DNA of 64,000 nt from contig CAZRCG010000003.1 in assembly GCA_964598565.1 (NCBI GenBank), positions 62,001-126,000 of the forward strand, given 5' to 3'. The translations under genes and the position numbers were made by a program. This document shows, one piece after another, positions 1-9,900 of the stretch. The notes beneath the pieces are model-generated. The model did no database searches. It saw only the letters and a list, made by a program, of their open reading frames with translations, and was not told the origin of the DNA. Origin of the DNA: CAZRCG01 sp964598565. GTDB lineage: Bacteria > Bdellovibrionota > UBA2394. The number at the start of each line of letters is the position of its first letter. The stretch's first letter is position 1.

Positions 1-1123
1 TCAATTGCTCTTCAGGCACCGTAAGAGCAATTCGAAAACTACCCTCGCCGGCTTTTCCGAAGCCGTTGCCGGGTGTACAGACAATGCCACGTTCCAAAAG
101 CTCGCTGCAAAACTCTGCCGACTTTTTGCCTGCTGGGCAGCGAATCCACAAATAGAAGGTGGCGCCTCCATCAAATACTTCGTAGCCCTTCGCTCGGAGG
201 CCTTCGACCATCAGCTTTCTTCGATAGCCATAGACATCTTTGGAAGGTTTCACAAACTCTCGTTCATCACCGAGCATGGCCTTAATTGCGGCGTACTGAA
301 TGGGCTGAAAAACACCAGAGTCTAAGGTCGATTTCATTTGATAGAGAGCGGCGATCAGTTCAGGATTGCCGGCGGCGAATCCGACGCGCCAACCCGTCAT
401 ATTATAAGACTTACTGGTTGAGAAAAATTCAATGGTGACATCTTTGGCGCCTTTCACTTGAAGGCAGGCTGGAGGCAGCGCATCGTAGCCTTGCTCACAG
501 TAAGCACCGTCGGAACAGATAATGAAATCAAAGCGCTTTGCACGCTCCACCAGCTCTTGATAGCAATCGAGAGTCACCGTTGCTGAGGTGGGATTGTGTG
601 GAAAATTTATATAAATGACTTTGATGGCCTTCCATACGTCGTCGGCAATATCTGACCAACGAGGCTGAAATCGATTCGCCCACGTAAGAGGATAATAGAC
701 GGGGCTGCCGCCTGCTAACCAGGTGGCATTCGCGTAAACGGGATAGGCGGGATCGGGCACGAGCGTAAAATCGCCCGGGTTGACGACTGCCTCCGTGAAA
801 TGCGCTAGGCCTTCTTTACTTCCTATAATCGACATAATTTCAGTGTTAGGATTTAGCGCGACTCCGAATCGGCGTTCCATCCAAGTGGCACAGGCCTCTT
901 TGAATTCTTTCATTCCTCCATACGATGGATACCGATGATTCTTGCCATCGGTAGCACGCTGCGAAAGCTCTGCAACAATAGGAGACGGCGTTGGCAGATC
1001 GGGGTCTCCAATGCCGAGATCCACCAAGTCCTTGCCGGCTGCCATGAGGGCTCGTTTTTTTTCGTCAATTTCTGCAAAAATATAGGGCGGTAATTTTTGA
1101 AGCCGAAGCGATTTTTGAATCAT
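1..1123 (-). CDS. dapL: LL-diaminopimelate aminotransferase, C-terminus cut by the window edge
   Basis: This is a PLP fold-type I aminotransferase, open from an ATG at 1123 to the window edge (about 374 codons). The sequence shows GIGDPDLPTP near the N-terminus, NFPHNPTSA in the middle, and the PLP-lysine motif TSKSYNMTGWRVG, with the lysine near residue 237. These fit the DapL family, which converts tetrahydrodipicolinate and glutamate to LL-diaminopimelate in one step and bypasses DapD/C/E. Its ATG overlaps the dapB stop (ATGA). Being last in a lysA-dapA-dapB run strongly favours a lysine role over a general aspartate aminotransferase. The missing end lies outside the window. Confidence 0.85.
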   Translation of the reverse strand, partial: MIQKSLRLQKLPPYIFAEIDEKKRALMAAGKDLVDLGIGDPDLPTPSPIVAELSQRATDGKNHRYPSYGGMKEFKEACATWMERRFGVALNPNTEIMSIIGSKEGLAHFTEAVVNPGDFTLVPDPAYPVYANATWLAGGSPVYYPLTWANRFQPRWSDIADDVWKAIKVIYINFPHNPTSATVTLDCYQELVERAKRFDFIICSDGAYCEQGYDALPPACLQVKGAKDVTIEFFSTSKSYNMTGWRVGFAAGNPELIAALYQMKSTLDSGVFQPIQYAAIKAMLGDEREFVKPSKDVYGYRRKLMVEGLRAKGYEVFDGGATFYLWIRCPAGKKSAEFCSELLERGIVCTPGNGFGKAGEGSFRIALTVPEEQL

Positions 1124-1806
1124 TTGAGAATATCCTCCATCGAGTAAAGTCCCGGAATTTGTTGGGCGGCCCAATCGAGAGCATAGAGTGCCCCTTGGGC
1201 GAAGGGTCTGCGAGAGTGAGCGCGATGAATGATCTCGACCGTCTGCTCGTCAAAAGACACAAGCACCCGGTGCTCACCCGGCATATCACCAAGTCGAACC
1301 GAGTTCGTCGCGACGTTTCGTGAGCCTTGTCTTAAAATTCGATCTTTAATTTTAAGCGCCGTTCCGCTTGGAGAATCTTTTTTATGCCGATGATGTAAAT
1401 CGGTAATCGATACATCTTGCCCAGACTTTGTGGCCAGTATTTCTGAAAGCTGGCATACGATTTCGATTCCTTGAGAGAAATTGTAATCTAAAACAACCGG
1501 GACCGAAGAGCTTATATCTAGAAAATGCTGGCGTGAGGCATCGGGCGAGGGCCAGCCCGTCGTACCGCAAACGATGGGAAGGCGATGAGCCTGAGCCCAC
1601 TCTGAAATTTTTACAGAGCTATCCGGTTTGCTAAAATCGATAAGTCCCAACACTTGTTTTATCTGTGCAGTTGAAAGAGACGGCTCCGATTGTTGAGAGG
1701 TCCAAAGCTCAAAGGGTCGTTGGCGTTCTAGACATAGCCTTTGAAGCTCGAGAGACATTCGGCCCTTTTCTCCGATGATCAAAACCGTTTTGGTCGACGT
1801 TTCCAC
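1120..1806 (-). CDS. dapB: 4-hydroxy-tetrahydrodipicolinate reductase
   Basis: DapB reduces the DapA product with NAD(P)H in cytoplasmic lysine/DAP synthesis. The protein has 228 residues, somewhat short for a family usually near 250-270. The N-terminal nucleotide-binding loop reads GEKGRMS, where most members have GxxGRMG. The central CGTTGW and the catalytic/substrate block HHRHKKDSPSGTA are intact, so the enzyme should be active. The start is GTG at 1806, overlapping the dapA TAG stop by one base, with AAAGGT as a ribosome-binding site inside the dapA end. This implies translational coupling. The gene overlaps dapL by 4 nt downstream. Confidence 0.93.
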   Translation of the reverse strand: METSTKTVLIIGEKGRMSLELQRLCLERQRPFELWTSQQSEPSLSTAQIKQVLGLIDFSKPDSSVKISEWAQAHRLPIVCGTTGWPSPDASRQHFLDISSSVPVVLDYNFSQGIEIVCQLSEILATKSGQDVSITDLHHRHKKDSPSGTALKIKDRILRQGSRNVATNSVRLGDMPGEHRVLVSFDEQTVEIIHRAHSRRPFAQGALYALDWAAQQIPGLYSMEDILK

Positions 1807-2714
1807 TAAAGCACCTTTCTCTCTCGTAAGACGTCGCGCTCTCGTTGAGCGAGTCTCTCCAAGGGGCCCATCAGCAAGCCATGAAATTTTGAATCGCAGT
1901 CCACAAGCGGTAATCGCAGGGGCATATCTTTTTTAGTGAGAAAAGAGAGCGCCCACTTCACCACGATAGGATTAGACTCTAAAAATAACAGCGGCATAAG
2001 TTCCATCAGTTCTTGATGTAAGTGGCGAGCCTCTTCAAGTTTAACGTCTGTCATGAGCGTACAAAGTTTTTTCAAAAGAGCTGGAAACAAATTGGAGAAA
2101 ACACTTACCACGCCCGAAGCTCCGAGAGCCATGAGGGGCAGCGTCCATGCGTCGTCACCTGATAGAAAAGTCTTCGTGGGAGGCAGATCGCGCAATATAA
2201 TGAGCGCCTGATCAAGTTGGCCTGAGGACTCTTTCAACGCGACAATAGACTCTTGCTTCCACAAGTGGGCCAAGGTTTCTGGGTTGAGATTTACGGCTGA
2301 GCGCCCTGGTATATTGTAGACCATCAAAGGCAGCGAGCTTGCTCGCGCCACCGCTTCAAAGTGGGCCACCAGACCCCGCTGCGGAGCTTTATTGTAAGGC
2401 GGGCAAGCGACAAGAAGACCTTGCGCTCCCAATCGCTCGGCCTCTCGGGCGCGCTCGCACGACTCTGCGGTCGACGATGTGCCACAATTGGCGATAATTC
2501 CCATCGAGCCCCCGGTGATTTTAAGTGACTCGACGATGAGTAAGCGCCATTCGTCTCTCGAAAGCGTGGCGCCTTCACCCGTGGAACCTGCCACGACACA
2601 AAAATCAGTGCCTGCGACCATCTGTTTTTGAATCAAATGAGACCAGATCTCTAAATCGACATGTCCATCGCTTTCAAAAGGTGTGACTAACGCTGTGGTA
2701 AGACCCTCAAACAT
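1806..2714 (-). CDS. dapA: 4-hydroxy-tetrahydrodipicolinate synthase
   Basis: DapA condenses pyruvate with aspartate semialdehyde, the committed step of DAP/lysine synthesis. At 302 residues it has the normal length of this TIM-barrel aldolase family. Visible motifs are GSTGEGATL (residues 43-51), the catalytic tyrosine in YNIPGRS (Tyr133) and the Schiff-base lysine in VALKESSG (Lys161). It begins 2 bp after the lysA stop and overlaps dapB by one base, so the genes form one transcription unit. NAL/KDPG aldolases share the fold, but the operon context settles the call. Confidence 0.96.
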   Translation of the reverse strand: MFEGLTTALVTPFESDGHVDLEIWSHLIQKQMVAGTDFCVVAGSTGEGATLSRDEWRLLIVESLKITGGSMGIIANCGTSSTAESCERAREAERLGAQGLLVACPPYNKAPQRGLVAHFEAVARASSLPLMVYNIPGRSAVNLNPETLAHLWKQESIVALKESSGQLDQALIILRDLPPTKTFLSGDDAWTLPLMALGASGVVSVFSNLFPALLKKLCTLMTDVKLEEARHLHQELMELMPLLFLESNPIVVKWALSFLTKKDMPLRLPLVDCDSKFHGLLMGPLERLAQRERDVLRERKVL

Positions 2715-2716
2715 GG

Positions 2717-4006
2717 TTATGCGTTCGCTGCCAGGGGTCGCTTTAAAAAGCTAGGCACTTTCTCTTTAGCAATAAGGTCCTCATAGGTCTCACGCTCGCG
2801 AACCACATGAATTTTACCATCGTGAATCAATACCTCAGCCGCCAGGGGACGAGAATTATAGTGACTCGACATTGAAGCCCCATAGGCCCCACAACTCATG
2901 ACGGCCAAAAGATCTCCCGTCTGAAAATTTTGGATGCGACGATCGAGCGTGAGAATATCGCCACTCTCGCAGCAGGGGCCCACCACGGCGGCCTTGATTT
3001 TTCGATAGCGTTTATACTTCACTGGCAGAATCGAATGATAGGCATCGTAAAGAGCGGGTCGAATGAGGTCGTTCATACCGGCATCCACAATAATAAAATT
3101 ATTGGTCTCGCCTCTCTTTTGATAGAGCACTCGCGTCAATAAAATACCCGCATTACCCACCAAGCTTCTGCCTGGCTCAACAACGACGGTGAGCTTGCGA
3201 TCTTTAAGTTCTCGCATAAGCGGAGCTGCCCAATCAGTCAGCGATGGGGGCTTTTCTTTATGATAGGTGATGCCAAGGCCTCCGCCTAAATCGATCATCG
3301 AGAGTTCCACTTTGAGCTTTGTTACCTGATCGACCAAATGAAGCATGCGGTCGAGCGAGTCTTCGAAAGGGCGAAGGGTGGTTATCTGGCTGCCGATGTG
3401 ACAACCTAAACCTACGAGACGAATATTTTTTAGTCGGAGGGCGCCTTTTACAATATCAAGAGCTTTTCTGTAGGGAATGCCGAATTTTGATTTTCGAAGG
3501 CCCGTCGAAATATACGGATGCGTCTTTGGGTCCACATCAGGATTCACACGCAGGCATACATCCACGATTCGTTTAAAACTTTTAGCGACCAAGTCAATGG
3601 TGAGAAGTTCTTGCTCACTTTCGACATTGAAACAGCGAATCTTTTTTCGAATGGCAAATTCAATTTCGTCTCGAGATTTGCCAACTCCTGAAAAAACGAT
3701 TTTGTCCGCGGGAATTTCCGCTTCGAGAGCTTTGTAAAGCTCTCCGGCAGAGACAATATCGGCCCCTGAGCCCAATTGGGCAAAGGTTCTTAGAACCGAA
3801 AGATTCGAATTGGCCTTCACCGCGTAACAAATAATATGATCTAGAGGATTCAACGCGTTTTGAAGCTCGAGAAAGGCTCTCGACATAATAGAAGAAACAT
3901 AAACATAGGTGGGGCTTCCCACCTTTTCTGAGACTTCTTCGAGACTGACTCCTTCGCTCTCAAGTATATGGTCTCGGTAGCGAAAGCCTTCAAATATAGC
4001 ACCCAT
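2717..4006 (-). CDS. lysA: Diaminopimelate decarboxylase
   Basis: LysA is a fold-type III PLP enzyme that decarboxylates meso-DAP to lysine. The PLP lysine is in YAVKANSN (Lys64 counting from the chosen start). Other family blocks are CHIGSQ, DLGGGLG, EPGRS and the substrate-binding GPCCESGD. The frame is open to 4108, but that would overlap the upstream gene by about 90 bp. The ATG at 4006 gives the usual N-terminus and has an AGGA ribosome-binding site about 10 nt upstream. The gene follows the outer-membrane protein gene by only 10 bp, which ties lysine synthesis to that transcript. Confidence 0.95.
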   Translation of the reverse strand: MGAIFEGFRYRDHILESEGVSLEEVSEKVGSPTYVYVSSIMSRAFLELQNALNPLDHIICYAVKANSNLSVLRTFAQLGSGADIVSAGELYKALEAEIPADKIVFSGVGKSRDEIEFAIRKKIRCFNVESEQELLTIDLVAKSFKRIVDVCLRVNPDVDPKTHPYISTGLRKSKFGIPYRKALDIVKGALRLKNIRLVGLGCHIGSQITTLRPFEDSLDRMLHLVDQVTKLKVELSMIDLGGGLGITYHKEKPPSLTDWAAPLMRELKDRKLTVVVEPGRSLVGNAGILLTRVLYQKRGETNNFIIVDAGMNDLIRPALYDAYHSILPVKYKRYRKIKAAVVGPCCESGDILTLDRRIQNFQTGDLLAVMSCGAYGASMSSHYNSRPLAAEVLIHDGKIHVVRERETYEDLIAKEKVPSFLKRPLAANA

Positions 4007-4016
4007 GGTAAATGTC

Positions 4017-5438
4017 CTAAAAGTGTGCGCTTGCACCCATCCGTAGCAACATCGACGGATGAGGTTTCGCGACATGTTTATAGAAGGAGCCCGGAAAGAA
4101 ATGTCCAAAACTTGCTTCTACCGTAAAATAATCGGTGATAGGCCAATCGGTCATCAAATCATATTCCACACCGAAAAAACGGCCGCTTCCATCGATAGGT
4201 TTTTCAGCCGAGTAGGCGGCAATCAAATTGAGGGAAGGCTTAAAAAAGCGTGCCACGTCGTAGCTTACTTTGAGGCGAGGATAGAAGGCGTTGGAAACGG
4301 CTCCTGAATGGGGGCTGGTGGCCTGGGCCGTAACCGCTCCTGCAGAATTTTTTGTTTGCTTACCGCCAGGCAGCGCCTCTTCAAATAGCAAAAGTGCTAC
4401 ATTGTAGTCTCTATTAAAGCTAATCGTGCGAAGCTTTCCATCCTCAACTTCTGATTTTTTGGTGCCAGAACTAAAACCGCCTTCGAACAAAAAGTTCCAC
4501 CGTGAGAATTCTATATCCGCCTGAACAGCCGAGTTAATAGCGAGTAGTTTTCGTCCAGAGGCTTTACCACTAAAAAGAGCCACTTCCGCTCCGATAGTCG
4601 CAAACGAAAACTTATTTTTCGCATAAAAATCAAAGACCCAGAAAAGACTGCCTCGATTGGCGAGGTCGGACGTCGTGGTGACTGTCGTATCGGGGTTATA
4701 TCGCTTCTGATTATTGAGAGAGATATGCATGGCGATCTCTTGATGCTCGGCTGTTCGGCCTAACGTGAAAAAGTACTCCATGAAGTCATCATTCGACCGA
4801 TCAAGAGCCCCTTCCACCAACCAGCCAATACCTGGTCGCGCATAATAGGGCCCAAAATTAGTATCAAAGACAATTCGATCTCTTGTGGTGCCCACTTCTT
4901 GAGATGGTAGATCGCCATTGTTGGCGTAGATGCCTAGACCGAGATGAAAGGGCATTCTCCCAATCATCAGAGTGCCGTAGGGTAGATCGATTTCAGCCCA
5001 AGCTCTTCGTAATTGAAGAGGGGTAAAATCGGTGGTGGTCACAAGACTGTCCGGAATGGTGATGCCCCCTTCGCTGCTCATCTCGGCACTGCTTCGATCC
5101 AGAATGCTCTCGGTTTCTGAAACGTCGAGACTTCGATCGTTGGACTGAGCCGGATTAGCATAAGGAGCCTTATTCAGTGGCTTAGATCCCAGATAACCAT
5201 CGAGAAAATTGAGCGAGGTCATGATGCGAATTTTATCGGTCACATAGAATTTGGGGTCGAGCCGGAATCGCATATCGGTGAAGTTTCGACCGTTCGGGCT
5301 CTCTTTTCGATCGAGATCTAAATTGTAGAAAAAATTTGAGCGACTTCGAAAGTAGCCATCGTAATCGACATCGACGGCCTGCGATACTTGCGGAACTAAA
5401 AACGTAACCAGAAGGGTAAGCATCAAACAAAATTTCAT
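4017..5438 (-). CDS. Predicted outer-membrane beta-barrel protein
   Basis: This 473-residue protein opens with a clear signal peptide (MKFCLMLTLLVTFL, cleavage probably after VSQA). It is rich in alternating aromatic/polar stretches typical of transmembrane beta-strands and ends in phenylalanine (GASAHF), the usual barrel-assembly signature. The region around residues 130-175 (RRAWAEIDLPYGTLMIGRMP) resembles porin/alginate-export type barrels. I cannot assign a substrate. It is the first gene of the run leading into lysA-dapA-dapB-dapL, an unexpected pairing of an outer-membrane protein with lysine genes. Confidence 0.75.
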   Translation of the reverse strand: MKFCLMLTLLVTFLVPQVSQAVDVDYDGYFRSRSNFFYNLDLDRKESPNGRNFTDMRFRLDPKFYVTDKIRIMTSLNFLDGYLGSKPLNKAPYANPAQSNDRSLDVSETESILDRSSAEMSSEGGITIPDSLVTTTDFTPLQLRRAWAEIDLPYGTLMIGRMPFHLGLGIYANNGDLPSQEVGTTRDRIVFDTNFGPYYARPGIGWLVEGALDRSNDDFMEYFFTLGRTAEHQEIAMHISLNNQKRYNPDTTVTTTSDLANRGSLFWVFDFYAKNKFSFATIGAEVALFSGKASGRKLLAINSAVQADIEFSRWNFLFEGGFSSGTKKSEVEDGKLRTISFNRDYNVALLLFEEALPGGKQTKNSAGAVTAQATSPHSGAVSNAFYPRLKVSYDVARFFKPSLNLIAAYSAEKPIDGSGRFFGVEYDLMTDWPITDYFTVEASFGHFFPGSFYKHVAKPHPSMLLRMGASAHF

Positions 5439-5478
5439 TGTACTTTTTTAGAGCGCCAATCTCTCGATGTCATTAATT

Positions 5479-5507
5479 AAAATAAGACTGAGGCCAGTAA
5501 TGGTAAA
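5479..5507 (-). promoter_or_regulatory. Possible sigma-70-type promoter for the OMP-lysine operon
   Basis: On the minus strand a TTTACC hexamer (5507-5502) is followed after 17 nt by TATTTT (5484-5479). The predicted start would leave a leader of about 34 nt before the OMP start codon. This is a pattern match only. Confidence 0.3.
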
Positions 5508-5615
5508 GAACGTTGCTTTCTAAGCATTGATGATTGACACATTCTGCAAACTAGAGATGGATTGGGGGCTACTGGCATCTGGTCAGCCGTATTTACAGGT
5601 GGCAAGGTAACAAAA

Positions 5616-6752
5616 ATGAAGAACAGACATCCCCTCGAAGGTATCACAGTCATTGATTTATCGCGGGTGCTTGCAGGGCCTTTTTGCACGCAGATCTTAG
5701 GCGACTTGGGCGCTCATGTTATTAAAATTGAAAGTGAGCAGGGCGATGATACGCGCCGCTGGAAGCCACCCATGTTCAACGGGGACTCTGTTTATTTTTT
5801 GTCGGCCAACCGGAACAAGCGTATCGCGACCTGTGATTTTAATAAACCAAACGACCGAGCTCGGCTGATTGACTTAATGAAGACTGCCGATGTCTGCGTA
5901 GAAAATTTTAAAACGGACTCCCTAAAGAAATTTGGCCTCGACTACGAGAGCCTCTCGGCGCTGAATCCGAGATTGGTCTACGCATCGATCACAGGGTTTG
6001 GACAGACGGGGCCCTACGCCCATCGGCCGGGTTACGATCTTCTGATTCAGGCTATGGGCGGCTTTATGAGCGTGACGGGTAGTGATGAGGATCATCCTAC
6101 TAAAGCAGGGGTTGCGATTATTGATATCGCCACCGGTCTTTATGCGGTCATTGGTATTCTTGCGGCTTTGCGCGCGCGTGAGGTGACGGGTCGGGGGGAG
6201 CATATCGATCTTGCTCTGCTCGATACATCGGCATCTCTCTTGTCGTATTTGGCTATGAATTATTTGGTCACAGGTCAATCTCCGAAGCCCATGGGTAACG
6301 CGCACCCAACGATTGTGCCCTATCAAGTATTTTCCACTGCCGACCGACCTCTTTTGATCACCATCGGTAATGAAGCTCAATTTCGTTCGCTATGTGAGTC
6401 GCTTCAAGAATCGTGGCATGAAGATATACGCTTTCACTCGAATGAAGCCCGAGAGAACAATAGATCGGTCTTGGTATCGCTGATTGAAACTCGCTTAAAA
6501 ACTCGACCTCGCTCTGAATGGCTCGAGATTTTTAAGAACTACTCGTTTCCTCATGGCCCTCTCTACAATATCGAGGAAATGGCGCACGACGCCCATGTGA
6601 TTGCCAGGGGAATTTTCACGACCCTCGAAGACGGCCTTACACCGACTATTGCTAGTCCGCTGCGTTTTAAAAACGCGCCTAAGGCACCCCTGAGATTGGC
6701 CTTGAAAAGAGAGCCCATTTACCTCGATAAGGAAAAAGCGTTAAATTTCTGA
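5616..6752 (+). CDS. Family III (CaiB/BaiF-type) CoA-transferase
   Basis: This cytoplasmic enzyme transfers CoA between acyl groups through an aspartyl-CoA thioester. The protein (378 residues from the ATG at 5616) starts LEGITVIDLSRVLAGPF, the standard N-terminus of the family. It also shows DLGAHVIKIE, NKRIATCDF and GQTGPY. The probable catalytic aspartate lies in GEHIDLALLDT. The frame extends upstream to 5562, but 5616 is preceded by AAGGTAAC at good spacing and fits the family start. The stop codon at 6750-6752 directly follows a slippery heptamer (see the next entry), so a longer product is possible. The substrate cannot be read from sequence; racemases such as Amacr share the fold. Confidence 0.9.
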   Translation: MKNRHPLEGITVIDLSRVLAGPFCTQILGDLGAHVIKIESEQGDDTRRWKPPMFNGDSVYFLSANRNKRIATCDFNKPNDRARLIDLMKTADVCVENFKTDSLKKFGLDYESLSALNPRLVYASITGFGQTGPYAHRPGYDLLIQAMGGFMSVTGSDEDHPTKAGVAIIDIATGLYAVIGILAALRAREVTGRGEHIDLALLDTSASLLSYLAMNYLVTGQSPKPMGNAHPTIVPYQVFSTADRPLLITIGNEAQFRSLCESLQESWHEDIRFHSNEARENNRSVLVSLIETRLKTRPRSEWLEIFKNYSFPHGPLYNIEEMAHDAHVIARGIFTTLEDGLTPTIASPLRFKNAPKAPLRLALKREPIYLDKEKALNF

Positions 6753-6985
6753 AACGAGGGGCGCTCCATTTTCAAATCGAAGAACGCTTACTTCGATTGG
6801 GAGGTGAACCCTTTCGCCATCGTGTTCAACAATTGCGAAAAACGGGACTCAAAACAGAACCGGCCTTTGCAGCGGCCCTTAACCTGTCAGGTGATCCTTA
6901 TAAGGCATTACTCGAATTGCATTCGAATAGTGATGCTAAGCTACGATCACTTCTTTCTCACGCAAAAATGGCTTCTGAGCTCTAA
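6749..6985 (+). other. Open -1 frame behind the CoA-transferase stop; possible frameshift extension
   Basis: The CoA-transferase ends TTA AAT TTC TGA, containing A_AAT_TTC, a heptamer of the X_XXY_YYZ type, immediately before the stop. A -1 slip would continue in frame at CTG (6749) for 78 codons to TAA at 6983-6985. The extension has protein-like composition and codon use (LKRGALHFQIEERLLRLGG at its start) and no ATG. Within it the only conventional start is an unsupported TTG at 6797. It could be a programmed extension, a decayed longer gene, or a separate small gene. Its last bases overlap the convergent peptidase gene by 4 nt. Confidence 0.4.
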
Positions 6986-9900
6986 AAGCTAGAGCCAAAA
7001 CTCATATAGACCTGGTTCACTTTTTGATCGGCCACCCAGGTTCCTTCCTTATAAAGCACATGACCGTAGCCCGCTCGAAATACGAGGGGTGGCCCATAGA
7101 TGAGACTGATGGGCGCTCGTAGTTCACCTCCGACACTGTGGGTCCATCGGCACAATGCGAAGGTTTGTGGCACGCGATTCGAAATGGCTTCGTAAAGAGT
7201 GATCGGATCGTCCGAGACCTGAAATGTCTGACCAATATCTGTAAATAGAGCCAGCGATAGATCTTTGATCCACAGAGGTGCGGTTCCAAAACCCGGCAGA
7301 GACTTGAGCAATGCGGCTCGATATTCAAATTGTCCCTGAGCCACAGCTTCACCTCGAAGTAGACCAGCTTCAAGACCTCGAAGGGCATAAATTTGTTTGT
7401 TCACCGACGTAAATGGGCTTTGGCCAAAGGCCCCCCCCAATCGAAAGCTTCTTTGATAGTGCGGTTCAAACCACTGAGCGCCACCGGCAACTTTCAACGC
7501 TATGAAATGATCGCGCACCACTTCTCTATAGAATCGAAGCGAGGCTGTGGTGGTCAGGGAGTCGAGATTATTTTTTGGGATGGTGGGGCTGTAGTCTACC
7601 GTCAAGCCCCATAGGAAACCGTGGGCTGGACTTATATCATCAGGTGCTTGAACGGTACGCGGCGATGACGAAAGATTGAGGCTGAGGCCCCACTGATAGC
7701 CTCGTTCAGGGCTGCCGAGGGTATTTGTATAAGCGGTGGCAATGCCAGAGCGTGTGATCTCTAGTTCCTCAATTACCCCCGAAACGGCATTAGCTGGCAA
7801 TTGAAAGAGGCTCCCTCGTTTTTCGAAATAGGCCGACGCACTCACGCTGAGGGGCCATGGACCTTTTTCGCCGTAGGGCGTCCAGCCGAAACCTGAACTT
7901 ACAAAATAGGTATGCTCGTAATACCTATTGAGCTGTAAACCGTCTGTGGTGCGAAGGGCCAATATCGTACCTAAGTCTGAAATGGTGGAGGCAAAGACTG
8001 CAAAGAGTCGAACGGGGTGAAGTCCTCGGTAAGATACCGATAGGGATCCGCCAGGTCTTTGCGGTGCAGACAAATAATAGACATTGGCGCCCCAGTTCCA
8101 AAAGGCGAGCGGATCTTGAGAGCTGGATTGCAGGCCAACGGCTAAATCATTTTCGGTATAAAAGAAAAATGGAAATAAAAAATGAGGCAGAAGCGAAGTC
8201 TTTGAATCGTACTCCGTTTTTTCTATTATAGCAGACGAGCTGGGCGTCGCCTTAGCCGTTGCGCCATGGATAGTTGATTCAAATTCCGATTCCTTGAATC
8301 CGATCTTGTAATCGCGCAGCCAAAATCGCTTCGAGTCCAAGGAGCTTCGCGCTTCGGCGGGCTTTACGTCGTCAATTTCTAGTTTATAGCCATCGCTTGT
8401 GAAACGGGCCCAAGCTTTATAACGGGAGCCTACGACGGGATAAAACTCTCCCGTCACTGATTCGCTGATGATTCGCCGATGACCGTTCTGCAAATCAAGC
8501 ACTACGATTTTAGAAACGGCCTCGTTGAGTTCGGGCAACGACGAGGTGTCGTAGCAGGCTGCGACAATAGTGGTACTAGAGACGAAGCTTGGATGATAAC
8601 AATCGTTAAGTCCGTCTATTCGCTTAGAAGCCGTATTCGGCTTTAAAGAGCGACGCCCTTTTGAAGGCGCCTTTGGGGGTTCATAATTCACCACATGAAT
8701 AGAGCGAGCCTCGTGATCACGAAGGCTAAACGCGAGCTGATTATTCTGCCACGATAAATGGCTAACAGCAGAGTGTGGCGGAGCTTTATAGATTACCTCG
8801 AGATCGTCAGTGCTTATCAGGGATTCTTGACGGTTATGGAGGCGAACAATCTCGCTTTCAAGCTTGTCCGTACGTATGGCCAAGATGCCGACATCGGTGA
8901 CCAAGGGATCTCGCAATCGCAGTCCGCGGGTGAGTGGCCGTTCTTTATTCTTCGCAAGATCCCACTCATAAATATCTGAAAAATTTCGATAGCGATCGAT
9001 CGACGATAGTTTTGCGTAGTAGAGTTTTCCCTTCCAATATTGAAGGTGTGACGGGGCGAGGCGTTCTTTTATGATCTGTCGCGTAGGCGACGACAAACCT
9101 TTGGAAAAATCGAATGCCACAATTTGTCTGCCTTCGGCAAGGCTTGCGACGGGAGCGTAAAAGATTTGGCCGTCCTCTGACCAGGTGCCGAAGCCCTCGA
9201 GACGTTCTTCAGGTTTAAGCCATTCGCGAGACAGGGGCTTTGGTGAAAATGTCTTATAGCGACTTTCAAGTTCGCTTTGCCATTCGTTCCACAGTCGGTG
9301 GAAACTCTTGCCAAAAATACGTTTGGTTTTAAAATTCATGAACGAGGGAATGGGCCAAGAAGCTGTTTCTCGGGTGAACTCATAGATCGCATCGGAGCCA
9401 TAGCGCTCAATCAGAAACTGATAAAATTTGATGCCATAAAAATAGGCGGCGTTTCCAAACGGATGGCGGTCGTGCCAGTAGGTGGCGCGATCAATCGGCA
9501 AAAACTTTTTTTCCAAAATGGCGGTTCGTAGCACCATATCCACGTAAGGCGATCGACCGCGCCCTTTGGTGGTTTCGGTTGTTTCGTGAAGAATGGCCAG
9601 ACCTTCGTGGCCCCACTGTTGTTGAGCCGCGTTTGGCACCACGGTCTTACCAAATAGAGCGCGCAGAAAGCGGTTGATACCGTATGCCTGATCGAGGTGA
9701 AGGGTATGGGTATATTCATGAAATATCAACGTACGCAGCCAGTCGTCATAGGTATCGAGCGACGATGTATCGCCCGGGGGTGCAATATAAAGGTAAACGG
9801 CATTATAGGGCAGCGGTGTGCTTAAACCATTCGATTCATCAGACGAGTCGTTGAGCACCACATGCACTTTTGAGGAGGGTTCCCACTTAAATCGAGGGGT

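Noticed and set aside
5572..5586. Sigma-54-like sequence TGGCATCTGGTCAGC upstream of the CoA-transferase
   Set aside because: GG and GC spacing is right, but the -12 element reads CAGC instead of TTGC, so the match is weak.
5922..6380. 152-residue minus-strand frame inside the CoA-transferase
   Set aside because: It is entirely antisense to a well-supported enzyme, with no ribosome-binding site and shadow-like composition.
6804..6992. Alternative plus-strand frame beginning GTG after the CoA-transferase
   Set aside because: Its composition is poor compared with the overlapping frame that continues the -1 shift, and the GGGAGG is too close to its GTG.
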